DNA from: Psychrosphaera haliotis | GTDB lineage: Bacteria; Pseudomonadota; Gammaproteobacteria; Enterobacterales; Alteromonadaceae | Assembly (NCBI RefSeq): GCF_009728465.1 | Contig: NZ_WOCD01000003.1 | Location: 1 to 64,000, forward strand | Direction of reading: 5' to 3' | Length of the DNA stretch: 64,000 nucleotides | In this document: positions 9,639 through 18,591 of the stretch, in pieces | Numbering within the stretch: position 1 is the first letter of the stretch | Layout of the letters: each line of letters opens with the position of its first letter | Notes under the pieces: generated by a model | The model's input: the letters and a program-made list of their open reading frames with translations, nothing else | Databases searched by the model: none | What the model was told of the DNA's origin: nothing | Position numbers and translations under genes: made by a program

Positions 9639-11477
9639 ATGTCGACGGTTAATTATCACTTTTCAATTGAAGACCCAAATGCACATTTATTTAATATAAA
9701 AATAGAATATACCCCTCTAACTGAAACAGTAGATGAATTATATTTGCCAAACTGGATTCCTGGCAGCTACATGATAAGAGACTTTGCCAAGCACGTACTA
9801 GAGATTAAGGCGTTTGACAAACATGGCTCACTTACATTGCACGCTACTGACAAAAGTACATTTAAGTTACAACACAATAATAAACCCGTAACGATAGAGT
9901 ACAAATATTACGCGTTTGATTTAAGCGTACGTAAAGCCTATTTAGATCAACAATATGGTTTTATTAATCCAGCAAGTAGTTGCTTTGCAATCAAAGGTCA
10001 TGAACACCAAGTTTGCAATGTCATTTTAAATAAGCCTACGTCTTCAATTTGTAAAAACTGGCTACCTGCCTCTGGGTTATCTAAGGGAATTAATACTAAA
10101 GCTTTCAGTTGGGGCGAATACAGTATTGAAGGTTATCTTGCATTTACCGACTATCCAATATTATTTGGCGAATTAGACATTGCCACCTTTGAAATAAATC
10201 AAATTCCGCACCACGTGGTAACCGTTGGTCAACATTTTGGTTCGCTAACTCGCGTCGCCAAAGACTTAACGCCTCTTTGCCAGTTTCACGCTGATATGTT
10301 TGGTGGATTGCCTACTGATGTAGACCAATATCTGTTTTTGACCATGATAACCGACAATGGTTTTGGTGGGCTCGAGCATTTAAACTCAACAGCATTGGTA
10401 GCGAGTCGCTTTGATATCATTAATGATGACGCAGCGATTACTGACGGATATCAAACTTTTTTAAGTTTATGCAGTCACGAATATCTTCATACTTGGAACG
10501 TAAAACGTTTAAAACCAACCGAGTTTATTCCTTATCAATTGAACAAAGAGGTCTATACCGACCAACTTTGGTTTTATGAGGGAATGACGTCTTATTTTGA
10601 TGATTTCAGCTTGGTAGCCACTCATACTATTTCTAGTGAAGCATACTTAAATGCGCTAGCAAAAGCCCTTACCCGCCTAGAACGAGGTAAAGGACAACTT
10701 AGACAGTCGGTAACGGAAAGTAGCTTTTTAACGTGGACAAAGTTCTATCAACAAGACGATACAGCACCTGATCAAATAGTAAGTTACTACGTTAAAGGCG
10801 CTGTTATTGCTTGTTTTGCTGACATTGCCATCCGAAAACAATCAAACGGCGAACAGTCACTTAAAGACCTAATGCAAACCGCTTGGGTTAAGTTTGGCGT
10901 CAATAACTTAGGCACAACACAGCAAGACTTAGAAAGCCTGTTTAGTAACTTTTTGTCCGGCGAAGATTACTCTACTTTTCTCGAATTATTGTATAGCAAA
11001 GAAAAAGTAAACTTAAAGGAAACATTTAAACGTGTTGGGCTAGATTTAGACTACTATGATCAAGAAAAACCAAGTCAGTGGTTTAAGCCGCTAAGCTTTA
11101 TACAAACCCAATCTGAAGAGCAGCCTCAAAGTCTCACTCGAGAAACAATTAAAAATACGAAGTCAGCACCTTGGCTTGGGGCTGTATTAGCTAATGTTCA
11201 AGGTAATATTGTAGTAAGACAAGTATTAGAAGGCTCGCCTGCACAGCAAGCTGGTATTGCAACAGGAGATACGTTAATTGCTTTTAACAACCTCAAAATT
11301 AATAGTGACGCCATCGAGCCTTTATTAAAAAATGCTGTTAAAGACTCAGAGAATGTAATTCACTACTTTAGGAAAGATTTACTTTACTGCTCTGACATAA
11401 CGTTTGGTCAAAACAATAAGTTTGTTGCTGGGTTTACGATTGAAAATAAAGACAAGCTGAGTAAGTGGCTTAACTAA
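9639..11477 (+). CDS. M61-family metallopeptidase with PDZ domain (glycyl aminopeptidase-like)
   Basis: A 612-residue zinc aminopeptidase. The N-terminal M61 beta-sandwich domain covers about 1-170; the catalytic domain has the HEXXH zinc motif at residues 280-284 (HEYLHTWNVKRLKP), with the downstream FYEGMTSYFDD supplying the third ligand (Glu). A PDZ domain near 505-595 contains APWLGAVL and GSPAQQAGIATGDTL. M61 enzymes such as Sphingomonas glycyl aminopeptidase release N-terminal Gly/Ala. No signal peptide is visible, so I place it in the cytoplasm. It is a single-gene unit ended by the terminator at 11561-11595. Confidence 0.92.
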   Translation: MSTVNYHFSIEDPNAHLFNIKIEYTPLTETVDELYLPNWIPGSYMIRDFAKHVLEIKAFDKHGSLTLHATDKSTFKLQHNNKPVTIEYKYYAFDLSVRKAYLDQQYGFINPASSCFAIKGHEHQVCNVILNKPTSSICKNWLPASGLSKGINTKAFSWGEYSIEGYLAFTDYPILFGELDIATFEINQIPHHVVTVGQHFGSLTRVAKDLTPLCQFHADMFGGLPTDVDQYLFLTMITDNGFGGLEHLNSTALVASRFDIINDDAAITDGYQTFLSLCSHEYLHTWNVKRLKPTEFIPYQLNKEVYTDQLWFYEGMTSYFDDFSLVATHTISSEAYLNALAKALTRLERGKGQLRQSVTESSFLTWTKFYQQDDTAPDQIVSYYVKGAVIACFADIAIRKQSNGEQSLKDLMQTAWVKFGVNNLGTTQQDLESLFSNFLSGEDYSTFLELLYSKEKVNLKETFKRVGLDLDYYDQEKPSQWFKPLSFIQTQSEEQPQSLTRETIKNTKSAPWLGAVLANVQGNIVVRQVLEGSPAQQAGIATGDTLIAFNNLKINSDAIEPLLKNAVKDSENVIHYFRKDLLYCSDITFGQNNKFVAGFTIENKDKLSKWLN

Positions 11478-11560
11478 CAAAGCATTCTTAAAGCCTATAC
11501 TTTTTAAAGCTTAGCTTTCTGAAAGCTTATACTTCGTATAGCCTATAACTAGAAAGAACA

Positions 11561-11595
11561 AAGCCTAACTAAGCATAGTTTTAGTTAGGCTTTTT
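11561..11595. terminator. Bidirectional terminator between M61 and M23 peptidase genes
   Basis: AAGCCTAACTAA and TTAGTTAGGCTT form a near-perfect 12-bp stem with a short loop, followed by T5 on the plus strand. On the minus strand the stem runs into TTTGTTCTTTC, so it can also end the convergent M23 gene. Confidence 0.85.
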
Positions 11596-11691
11596 AATGT
11601 TTTGATTGAATGTTTTGATTTAAACTTTTATTTAACGAGATTTATTAGCTGGCTTAAGTAACGCTCTTAATCCAACTAGCTTATACAGAGG

Positions 11692-12567
11692 TTATTCGTC
11701 TAATAGTAAGGCAGGATCTAATCGGCGATTAAACCAATTCAGACGCCAATCTAAATGCGGGCCTGTTACTCTTCCGGTAGCACCAATCTCAGCAATTTTA
11801 TCACCTTGCTGAACTTCATCACCTACCTTTACATCAACTTTACTTAAATGAATGTAGGTTGATGTCACGCCTAAGCCATGATCGATAATTAAAGTACCAC
11901 CTGAATAATACAAATCAGGCTCTGCTAACACGACTTTTCCCGCCCAAGGCGCGATAACTTTGGTTCCAGTAGGTCCAGCTATATCTAAACCAAAGTGTGG
12001 ACGTTTTGGTACACCATTAAATACACGTCTCGAACCATAAACTCCACTAATGCGCCCTTCTGCAGGTCGTATAGATTTTTCAAGGAAGTCGGTACGATAA
12101 GACATTTTCTCGCGAGCTTTTTTGACCTTAGCAGAGTCAGAGCTTATTCGGCTCAACACAGACTTAGGAGGCGACACGTATTTTTTAGCAACGCCATTGA
12201 CTCTATCTATTTTATATTCACGTTGGGCAACCTTTAATGGCTGTCTATCAACGCTTCCATCAACATAAGTAATAACTAGTTCTGACTGCTCCTGTGCATC
12301 TACACCAAAGCCAAATACAAACAGATTATTATTAGGATGAACAGGAACCTTTACGCCATCAATTTTAACGCTTGTGACAGCTTCCGTTGACTTTCCATAT
12401 AACAAACCGCCTTGAATAACATCACCAAAAAGGGTTGTTCTAGTCCCGTCAGTTGAAACGTTAATATCTGTTTTGTTATTAGCATTGGCATTGGCGACGT
12501 AAAAAAGAATGGAAGCCACTATGAATAGTCGCTTCATTAAAAGTCGTTTAATTACTATCAATTTCAT
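11692..12567 (-). CDS. M23-family peptidase (LytM domain), secreted
   Basis: Periplasmic peptidoglycan endopeptidase or LytM-type amidase activator. A hydrophobic signal peptide ends around residue 30 (VANANA). The C-terminal M23 domain (about 175-285) keeps the zinc-site pattern: HFGLDIAGPTGT for the H-x3-D motif, then IDHGLGV, YIHLS and GPHLDWRL for the HxH-like pair. Because the metal ligands appear intact, it is probably an active endopeptidase rather than a degenerate activator. AAGGA lies 9 bases before the ATG at 12567; the inner ATG at 12537 has no such site, so I keep the longer start. It is transcribed alone, 73 bases after the PTPS-like gene. Confidence 0.88.
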   Translation of the reverse strand: MKLIVIKRLLMKRLFIVASILFYVANANANNKTDINVSTDGTRTTLFGDVIQGGLLYGKSTEAVTSVKIDGVKVPVHPNNNLFVFGFGVDAQEQSELVITYVDGSVDRQPLKVAQREYKIDRVNGVAKKYVSPPKSVLSRISSDSAKVKKAREKMSYRTDFLEKSIRPAEGRISGVYGSRRVFNGVPKRPHFGLDIAGPTGTKVIAPWAGKVVLAEPDLYYSGGTLIIDHGLGVTSTYIHLSKVDVKVGDEVQQGDKIAEIGATGRVTGPHLDWRLNWFNRRLDPALLLDE

Positions 12568-12640
12568 TTAATAACATCCTTCATTAAATTTACCGTTTAA
12601 ACTGACCAAATATCCACTGCAATGCTAAAGCTATTTTTTA

Positions 12641-13507
12641 CTAAGCGAATGCAATTGCGCCTTTTGCAACACCTTCATAAGCCACTACTTTATAGTTGTT
12701 GTGCGGGTACTGAGCTTTTAATTTATCGGCAAGGTATTGAGCTATTAGTTCTACCGTCGTATCCACGGGCATGGAGTAGACAGAAGCTTTTTCCATTGCT
12801 AACTCAAACTTACCTTGAGAAGACTCATATTTGTATGCAACCTGGCTTTGTGTTTTTGAAATGAATTCTAACTCTGATTCAGCTACTTCATCTTCGTCTG
12901 TCGCCACATAAATATCTTCCCACAGTTTAGAAGCTTCTTTTTCTAAACGTGGAGATTTCATGTCATTTTCAAAGATTTGAATTTTAGAACGATGGCCATG
13001 AGCAATACGTTGGCAATTACCATCGTGCTTTTTTAGTCCATGCGTGTAGTGATAATAGAAGCCGCTTATATCTTCCGCTCTTAAAGACAATTCAACCTTC
13101 TTAACATTAGCAGGCAGTTGAGGCTTGATTACTGACGCTAAATGCTTAATCACATGAGACATTTCAATGCGGTCAGCGTCTACAAAACAGTAAGCGTCAG
13201 ATGGGCTAGAAATCGCGATTTTTTCGCCGCTATTAGACTCAAACTCAACCTTTATGTAGTCTTGTCCCTCGATATGCTGAACATTAACACCACTGTATTC
13301 AGTTGGAATAGCCAACTTATGGTCAACCGTATCATCAATAATACGTTTAACTTGTTTTTTAACTTTAGAGAAGTCCAAAACCATATTTTGTTCATCAAGT
13401 TCACCGTGTAATGTCAAATCGACAATCCAGCTTTCACCCACCATGCCTCGTTGAGTACACAGGTAGGAAAAATCGATAACGGTTAAATCATTAACAAACA
13501 GTTGCAT
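12641..13507 (-). CDS. 6-pyruvoyl-tetrahydropterin synthase/QueD-like protein, tandem form
   Basis: A 288-residue protein about twice the length of a standard QueD/PTPS subunit (about 120-140). The N-terminal half has the T-fold block DFSYLCTQRGMVGESWIVD and VLDFSKVKKQV plus DHKL. The C-terminal half has YHYTHGLKKHDGNC and IAHGHRSKIQIF, the HGH zinc-binding signature, and ends with PVDTTVELIAQYLAD. So catalytic elements look divided between two tandem T-fold units. QueD makes 6-carboxytetrahydropterin for queuosine; whether this tandem form does so is not shown here. No que gene is nearby. It stands alone, divergent from the DUF2007 gene. Confidence 0.78.
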   Translation of the reverse strand: MQLFVNDLTVIDFSYLCTQRGMVGESWIVDLTLHGELDEQNMVLDFSKVKKQVKRIIDDTVDHKLAIPTEYSGVNVQHIEGQDYIKVEFESNSGEKIAISSPSDAYCFVDADRIEMSHVIKHLASVIKPQLPANVKKVELSLRAEDISGFYYHYTHGLKKHDGNCQRIAHGHRSKIQIFENDMKSPRLEKEASKLWEDIYVATDEDEVAESELEFISKTQSQVAYKYESSQGKFELAMEKASVYSMPVDTTVELIAQYLADKLKAQYPHNNYKVVAYEGVAKGAIAFA

Positions 13508-13642
13508 ATTACTCTCTCTCTTTAATTCGAGCCGGTATTATAAAGATAATTATCACGCATCGCATTAATTGTTTTAGTTAACTTGGCGAAAACTATCAGA
13601 GTAGGTCATAGTATAAAACAATACACAAAAACAGGCGGTTAA

Positions 13643-13963
13643 ATGAAGAAAGTTTATCAATGTAGCAATAACCTAGAACTTCAGCCTTTTATTGAAACTT
13701 TAAAGCGGTTAGATATAAAACATTTAGTTAAAAACGAGTACATCTCTGGAGCAATCGGAGAACTTCCTTTCACTGAAGCATGGCCACAACTTTGGGTATT
13801 AAATGACAGTGATTTAGATAGCGCAAGATCAGCGTGTAAGGCGATAGAGCAAGAATTAAAAACTGACAAACCCGATTGGAATTGCACTCATTGTGGCGAA
13901 GAAAACCACGCAAACTTTGAGTTTTGTTGGCAATGTGAACAATTAGATGTGCATCAAGTTTAG
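13643..13963 (+). CDS. DUF2007-domain protein with C-terminal zinc ribbon
   Basis: A 106-residue soluble protein. Residues 1-75 resemble the DUF2007 (putative signal-transducing) domain: a short ferredoxin-like start (VYQCSNNLELQPFIETLKR) and the conserved 'W..LWV.d..d...A' pattern. The C-terminus is a zinc-ribbon with CxxC-x12-CxxC (CTHCGEENHANFEFCWQC). Members are usually annotated hypothetical. No partner gene is evident; it is a single gene between a divergent PTPS-like gene and a convergent gloA. Confidence 0.72.
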   Translation: MKKVYQCSNNLELQPFIETLKRLDIKHLVKNEYISGAIGELPFTEAWPQLWVLNDSDLDSARSACKAIEQELKTDKPDWNCTHCGEENHANFEFCWQCEQLDVHQV

Positions 13964-14085
13964 TTGTGTATACCTAACCACACTAATTGTGCATTTTGTA
14001 TATTTTTACAGTGTAATGGCAAGGCCACTGTTAGACGATTAAATTATTTCCTAACGAGTAGACCTTGCTTGTCAATAATCAAAGA

Positions 14086-14526
14086 CTACCAGCAACCTGT
14101 GTTTTCCATTGAAACCCACGGTTCTTTTGGTGGTAATGAGCCATTTTTTTGCAATAACTCAATGCTAATTCCATCGGGTGATCGTACAAATGCCATATGG
14201 CCACATCTTGGCGGTCGATTAATCAGTACCCCACCGTCTTGTAACTTTTGACAAAGCTCATAAATATCATCAACTCTAAATGCCAAGTGCCCAAAGTTAC
14301 GACCACCTGTGTACTCTTCCGGATCCCAGTTGTAGGTTAGCTCAATAGTAGGTTTCTGTGTTTCTTTTGCTTCTTCTAACTGGTCTGACGCTGCTAGATA
14401 CACAAGTGTAAACCTGCCCTTCTCACTATCTTGGCGATGAACTTCATGCAAGCCTAATAGGTCACAATAAAACTTCATTGATGCTTCAAGATTGTTGACT
14501 CGAACCATAGTGTGGACATATTCCAT
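14086..14526 (-). CDS. gloA: Lactoylglutathione lyase (glyoxalase I)
   Basis: VOC-family enzyme converting the methylglyoxal-glutathione hemithioacetal to S-lactoylglutathione. The 146-residue protein shows the four expected metal ligands: H5 (MEYVHTM), Glu in PTIELTYNWD, His in NFGHLAFRV and Glu in PDGISIELLQ. The GNWD-like YNWDPEEYTGG stretch and length match bacterial Ni-dependent GloA. It is followed by a short extension (KEPWVSMENTGCW). Divergent from dusC; single-gene transcription. Confidence 0.92.
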   Translation of the reverse strand: MEYVHTMVRVNNLEASMKFYCDLLGLHEVHRQDSEKGRFTLVYLAASDQLEEAKETQKPTIELTYNWDPEEYTGGRNFGHLAFRVDDIYELCQKLQDGGVLINRPPRCGHMAFVRSPDGISIELLQKNGSLPPKEPWVSMENTGCW

Positions 14527-14666
14527 TGGTGTCTCCTAACTTAAAATATAAAAACGCAATTAATTTAACATGCTCAAAATTTCAAAACATTAAAAGCCTA
14601 GTGAGAAAATCCTAACTGGTGACTTTTTAACAAAGCCAGTATAATACGCGGCCTAATTTTTTAAAG

Positions 14667-15647
14667 ATGAACTCGATGACTAAACCAAAAATAACGTTGG
14701 CGCCTATGGAAGGTGTAATAGACCACCTAATGAGGCACATGCTTACCAGCATGGGTGGCATCGACTTATGCGTTACTGAGTTTATTCGTATTGTCGATCA
14801 GAAACTGCCTGATCGTGTTTTTTATCGATACTGCCCAGAATTATACAACGGGAGTAAAACACCAAGCGGTACTCCTGTTCGTATTCAATTACTTGGACAA
14901 GAACCTAATTGGTTGGCCGAAAATGCCGTGGTTGCGACTTCTTTAGGTAGTCCGGGTATAGACCTTAACTTTGGTTGCCCAGCAAAGGCCGTTAATAAAA
15001 GTCGCGGTGGCGCAATTTTACTTAAAGACCCCAATACGCTTTATAACATAGCAAAAGCAGTGAGAAGTGCCGTCCCTGAGCATTTACCCGTTACCGCAAA
15101 AATGCGACTAGGTTTTGATGACGCTAGCCTAGCAATAGAAAACGCACAAGCTTTATCAGAAGGTGGTGCCTCTGAAATTGCTATTCATGCAAGAACAAAA
15201 AGTGATGGATACAAACCACCCGCTTATTGGGAACACATTGCGCTCATTGCCAAGCACGTTAAAACACCTCTAATTGCCAATGGCGAAATATGGAACCCAG
15301 AACAAGCCAGACTATGTCAATCAAGATCAGGCTGTACAAATATTATGTTAGGAAGAGGTGCATTAGCCCTTCCCAACTTAGCAAGTTGGATTAAAGGTGA
15401 CCAACAGCCATTAACTTGGTTTCAGGTATTGGCACTGTTAATTAAATATTCTGAATATGAAATTGAAGGCGATAAAGGACTTTACTATTCAAACAGAGTG
15501 AAACAATGGATGGTTTATTTAAAGATGAACTACCCAGAAGCAGAACCATTTTTTAGGTCTATCCGAACCATCAAAAAGACCAACGAAATGCTGAACGCAA
15601 TCCAACAAGAACATCAACATTATGCCAATATTGCAGAAACTAGTTAG
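14667..15647 (+). CDS. dusC: tRNA-dihydrouridine(16) synthase DusC
   Basis: FMN enzyme that reduces uridine in tRNA, U16 for the DusC subfamily. The 326-residue TIM-barrel protein starts with ITLAPMEGVIDHLMRHML and carries the catalytic-Cys motif LNFGCPAKAVNKSRGGAIL, followed by VTAKMRLGFDD and the HARTKSDGYKPPAYWEHI block. The W-rich 'PAYWEH' and short length favour DusC over DusA or DusB. The ATG at 14667 or 14676 (MNSM) could be the start; neither changes the domain. It lies 58 bases before the M2 peptidase gene on the same strand. Confidence 0.9.
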   Translation: MNSMTKPKITLAPMEGVIDHLMRHMLTSMGGIDLCVTEFIRIVDQKLPDRVFYRYCPELYNGSKTPSGTPVRIQLLGQEPNWLAENAVVATSLGSPGIDLNFGCPAKAVNKSRGGAILLKDPNTLYNIAKAVRSAVPEHLPVTAKMRLGFDDASLAIENAQALSEGGASEIAIHARTKSDGYKPPAYWEHIALIAKHVKTPLIANGEIWNPEQARLCQSRSGCTNIMLGRGALALPNLASWIKGDQQPLTWFQVLALLIKYSEYEIEGDKGLYYSNRVKQWMVYLKMNYPEAEPFFRSIRTIKKTNEMLNAIQQEHQHYANIAETS

Positions 15648-15705
15648 CTAGGTTATTTTATCCTGAACTTTATGATTCATAAAAATAAAATAATCAGGAT
15701 CTAAA

Positions 15706-17541
15706 ATGCAAAAACACCTTACAACTAAACGACTAATGTTAACCGCTGCTATATCTATTGCGTTAGCTGGTTGCTCAGTAGAAACAAAAACAGATAATGT
15801 AACGACTCAAAACCAGCAATTAACTGAAGCTGATGCAAAAGCTTATGTTGTCAACGCGGAACAGCGCCTTTCAGAAATTTATGAATACGCCGCTAAAGCA
15901 GAATGGGTAGCTCAAACCTATATCACTGAAGATACTCAATTTATTGCCTCGAAAGCTAATGAAGAAATTAAGCTTTTGGGAATTGAACTTGCTAACGGTG
16001 CCGCAAAGTTCAAAGACTTAACGTTAGATTATGATACCAAACGAAAATTAGACCTTTTAAGACTCGGTCTAACTTTACCAGCTCCAGCAGACTCACCGGA
16101 ACTGGCTTCTGAATTAGCGAAGATCGAAAGTAAATTATCTGCGATTTATGGCTCTGGCTCAACGCCTGATGGCAACAAGTATGACTTAATTGGCTTATCC
16201 AACACTATGGCAACCTCGGATGATCCAGAAGCAATGTTAAATGCCTGGATAGATTGGCGTAAAGTTTCTCCTAGCATGAAAGATAAATACGTCCGCCTTG
16301 TAGAGATTGCTAACCAAGGCGCTAAAGATTTAGGCTTTAATGATGTTGGCGCAATGTGGCGCTCTAAATACGACATGGAACCAGATGCCTTTGCAAATGA
16401 AATGGACAGGGTTTGGGGGCAAGTAAAACCCTTATACGACTCACTTCATTGTCATGTTAGAGCCAAGCTAAACGAAAAATACGGCGATGACGTAGTTCCT
16501 AACGAAGGCGAAATTCCAGCTCACCTTCTAGGTAACATGTGGGCACAGACCTGGGGCAACATTTATGACTTAGTTGCACCTGAAGGCGGAACAGGCGTTG
16601 ATGTTACAACTAAACTTAAAGAGCACAACTACACACCAATTAAGATGGTCGAACAAGCAGAAGGCTTTTTCACCTCTCTTGGATTCGAAGAGTTACCAGG
16701 CACTTTTTGGACTCGTTCTCAGTTTGAAAAACCAGTAGGCCGAGATTCTGTATGTCATGCCAGTGCATGGGATGTTACAGATACGGATTACCGTATAAAA
16801 ATGTGTATTCAGCAAACCGGTGAGGAGTTTAATGTAATACACCATGAGCTAGGCCATAATTTTTATCAACGTGCCTATAATCAAAAGCAACCTTTGTTGT
16901 ATCGAGGCAGTGCTAATGATGGTTTCCACGAAGCTATTGGCGATACAGTAGCATTATCAATTACACCAAAATATCTAAAAGAAATTGGTTTGATTGAAGA
17001 AGAGCCGGATGCATCTGGCGATCTTCCATTTTTAATGCGTATGGCTATGGATAAAGTTGCCTTTTTACCATTTGGTTTAATGGTAGACAAATGGCGCTGG
17101 CAGGTATTTAGCGGTGAGTTAAAACCTGACCAATATAACGAAGGTTGGTGGAAATTACGTGAGCAATACCAAGGTGTGAAAGCTCCGGTAGCCCGCAGCG
17201 AAGAAAACTTTGACGCTGGTTCTAAATACCACATTCCTGCGAATACGCCTTATTCACGTTACTTCTTAGCACACATATTACAGTTCCAATTCCATAGAGA
17301 GCTTTGTGATATAGCCGGCGAAACGGGTCCTCTGCACCGTTGTTCAATTTACAACAACAAAGAAGTGGGCACTAAGTTAAATGCGATGCTTGAAATGGGC
17401 ATGAGCAAGCCTTGGCAAGAAGCTTTAGAGGCTATGACAGGCTCTAAAGAAATGGATGCGACAGCAGTAATTGACTATTTTGCACCATTAAAAACATGGT
17501 TAGATAAACAAAATGTAAATCGTCAGTGCGGTTGGAAATAA
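15706..17541 (+). CDS. M2-family peptidyl-dipeptidase (ACE-like), lipoprotein
   Basis: Zinc dipeptidyl carboxypeptidase of the angiotensin-converting-enzyme family. The 611-residue precursor has a lipoprotein signal (LALAGCS, Cys near residue 23), so it is probably anchored in the periplasm or outer membrane. The zinc site is HHELGHNFYQ with HEXXH at residues 380-384, and the downstream GFHEAIGD provides the third ligand Glu as in ACE. Other ACE-like blocks are present (IMKMCIQ-like RIKMCIQ, and PYSRYFLAHILQFQFH at the C-terminal side). AGGAT precedes the ATG. Bacterial M2 enzymes probably degrade peptides for nutrition. A terminator follows at 17603-17632. Confidence 0.92.
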   Translation: MQKHLTTKRLMLTAAISIALAGCSVETKTDNVTTQNQQLTEADAKAYVVNAEQRLSEIYEYAAKAEWVAQTYITEDTQFIASKANEEIKLLGIELANGAAKFKDLTLDYDTKRKLDLLRLGLTLPAPADSPELASELAKIESKLSAIYGSGSTPDGNKYDLIGLSNTMATSDDPEAMLNAWIDWRKVSPSMKDKYVRLVEIANQGAKDLGFNDVGAMWRSKYDMEPDAFANEMDRVWGQVKPLYDSLHCHVRAKLNEKYGDDVVPNEGEIPAHLLGNMWAQTWGNIYDLVAPEGGTGVDVTTKLKEHNYTPIKMVEQAEGFFTSLGFEELPGTFWTRSQFEKPVGRDSVCHASAWDVTDTDYRIKMCIQQTGEEFNVIHHELGHNFYQRAYNQKQPLLYRGSANDGFHEAIGDTVALSITPKYLKEIGLIEEEPDASGDLPFLMRMAMDKVAFLPFGLMVDKWRWQVFSGELKPDQYNEGWWKLREQYQGVKAPVARSEENFDAGSKYHIPANTPYSRYFLAHILQFQFHRELCDIAGETGPLHRCSIYNNKEVGTKLNAMLEMGMSKPWQEALEAMTGSKEMDATAVIDYFAPLKTWLDKQNVNRQCGWK

Positions 17542-17602
17542 TACCAACGCAATACTGCAAATGTACTAATAAGAAATAGTAGTTACATTTGTAGTAGATA
17601 CT

Positions 17603-17632
17603 AAAAAACGGCAGTTTAACTGCCGTTTTTTT
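17603..17632. terminator. Terminator between M2 peptidase and 2OG-Fe(II) oxygenase genes
   Basis: ACGGCAGTT-TA-AACTGCCGT followed by seven T on the plus strand; the A-run before it makes it usable from the convergent minus-strand gene as well. A second, weaker inverted repeat (CAAATGTA...TACATTTG) lies just upstream at about 17558-17592. Confidence 0.88.
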
Positions 17633-17662
17633 ATGACTTCATATTACCTAGTACAAAGAAGC

Positions 17663-18499
17663 TTATTTAACGCCTAACTCGCGCAAACGCTCATCTAAGT
17701 ATTCGCCCGCAGTATAGCGATCAGACAATACAACGTCTGGACGTGGATGTAAGAATAGAGGTAAAGAAATACGAGACTTACTTCTATCTGCACCTTCCGG
17801 GTTAATTACTCGGTGAATAGTAGATGGGAAGTAACCGCCTGACGCTTCTTGCAGCATGTCACCGATATTTACCACTAAACAACCAAAGTCGCCTGGTACA
17901 TCAAACCAACTACCGTCTTTTTTCTGAACTTGCAAACCACCTTGGTTTGCCGCGGGTAATACCGTTAGTAAGTTAATGTCGCCGTGTGCTGCTGCACGAA
18001 TCGCACCCACTTCTTCGTCACCTGTAATTGGTGGGTAATGAAGAATTCGTAATAACGTTTGTTCGCTATCTTTAATCATTGAAGACAGCGCTGCTTTGTA
18101 GTTTACCGCTACATCTGCAGGAGAGTGCTTTTCTACCCAGTCTAAAAGTGTAGACGCTAACTCGTTCGCTTGAACAAAGTAGTTATGAACTTCTTCGCGC
18201 AATGCTTCCGGACACTGTCCCCAAGGGTAATAGTGATAATATTCTTTGATGTCTTTTTTGTCATGACCTTTGGCCGTTTCACTTACTGTATCTGGGAAGA
18301 ATCCGTCTTGTGTGTCAACATTAAAGTGAAAGTCTTGTTTATTTTCCGATGAGAAATAGCCAGCCCAATTGTTATAAATAGACTCTAAAAGATCTTTCTG
18401 TAAAGGATGGTTTTTTAGTACACCAAAACCAGTTTCATGAAGAGACTTTACAAACTCTTCCGCTGCATTATCAGCTTTATAATCAACAATAGATAACAT
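17663..18499 (-). CDS. 2-oxoglutarate/Fe(II) oxygenase, isopenicillin N synthase-like
   Basis: A 278-residue member of the IPNS/2OG-Fe(II) dioxygenase superfamily. The jelly-roll core has the facial triad HxD (AAHGDINLLTVL) and distal His (STIHRVINP), followed by the 2OG-binding Arg in SKSRISLPLFLHPRPD. The N-terminal DIOX_N-like part (GFGVLKNHPL) is present. Bacterial homologues are mostly uncharacterised and are not expected to make penicillin; no NRPS gene is nearby. It is transcribed alone, upstream of the EamA gene's end by 92 bases in the opposite reading order. Confidence 0.85.
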   Translation of the reverse strand: MLSIVDYKADNAAEEFVKSLHETGFGVLKNHPLQKDLLESIYNNWAGYFSSENKQDFHFNVDTQDGFFPDTVSETAKGHDKKDIKEYYHYYPWGQCPEALREEVHNYFVQANELASTLLDWVEKHSPADVAVNYKAALSSMIKDSEQTLLRILHYPPITGDEEVGAIRAAAHGDINLLTVLPAANQGGLQVQKKDGSWFDVPGDFGCLVVNIGDMLQEASGGYFPSTIHRVINPEGADRSKSRISLPLFLHPRPDVVLSDRYTAGEYLDERLRELGVK

Positions 18500-18591
18500 T
18501 ATAATTTTAACCTCTTATTTTATGCGGCGAATTATATGTGATTTTAGCGCGTAATCAAAAAATAAACGGGAAAAAACTAACTTGGATCAAA

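Noticed and set aside
17663-18499. Isopenicillin N synthase making beta-lactams
   Set aside because: No NRPS or other pathway genes nearby; superfamily oxygenases of this sort are widespread with other roles.
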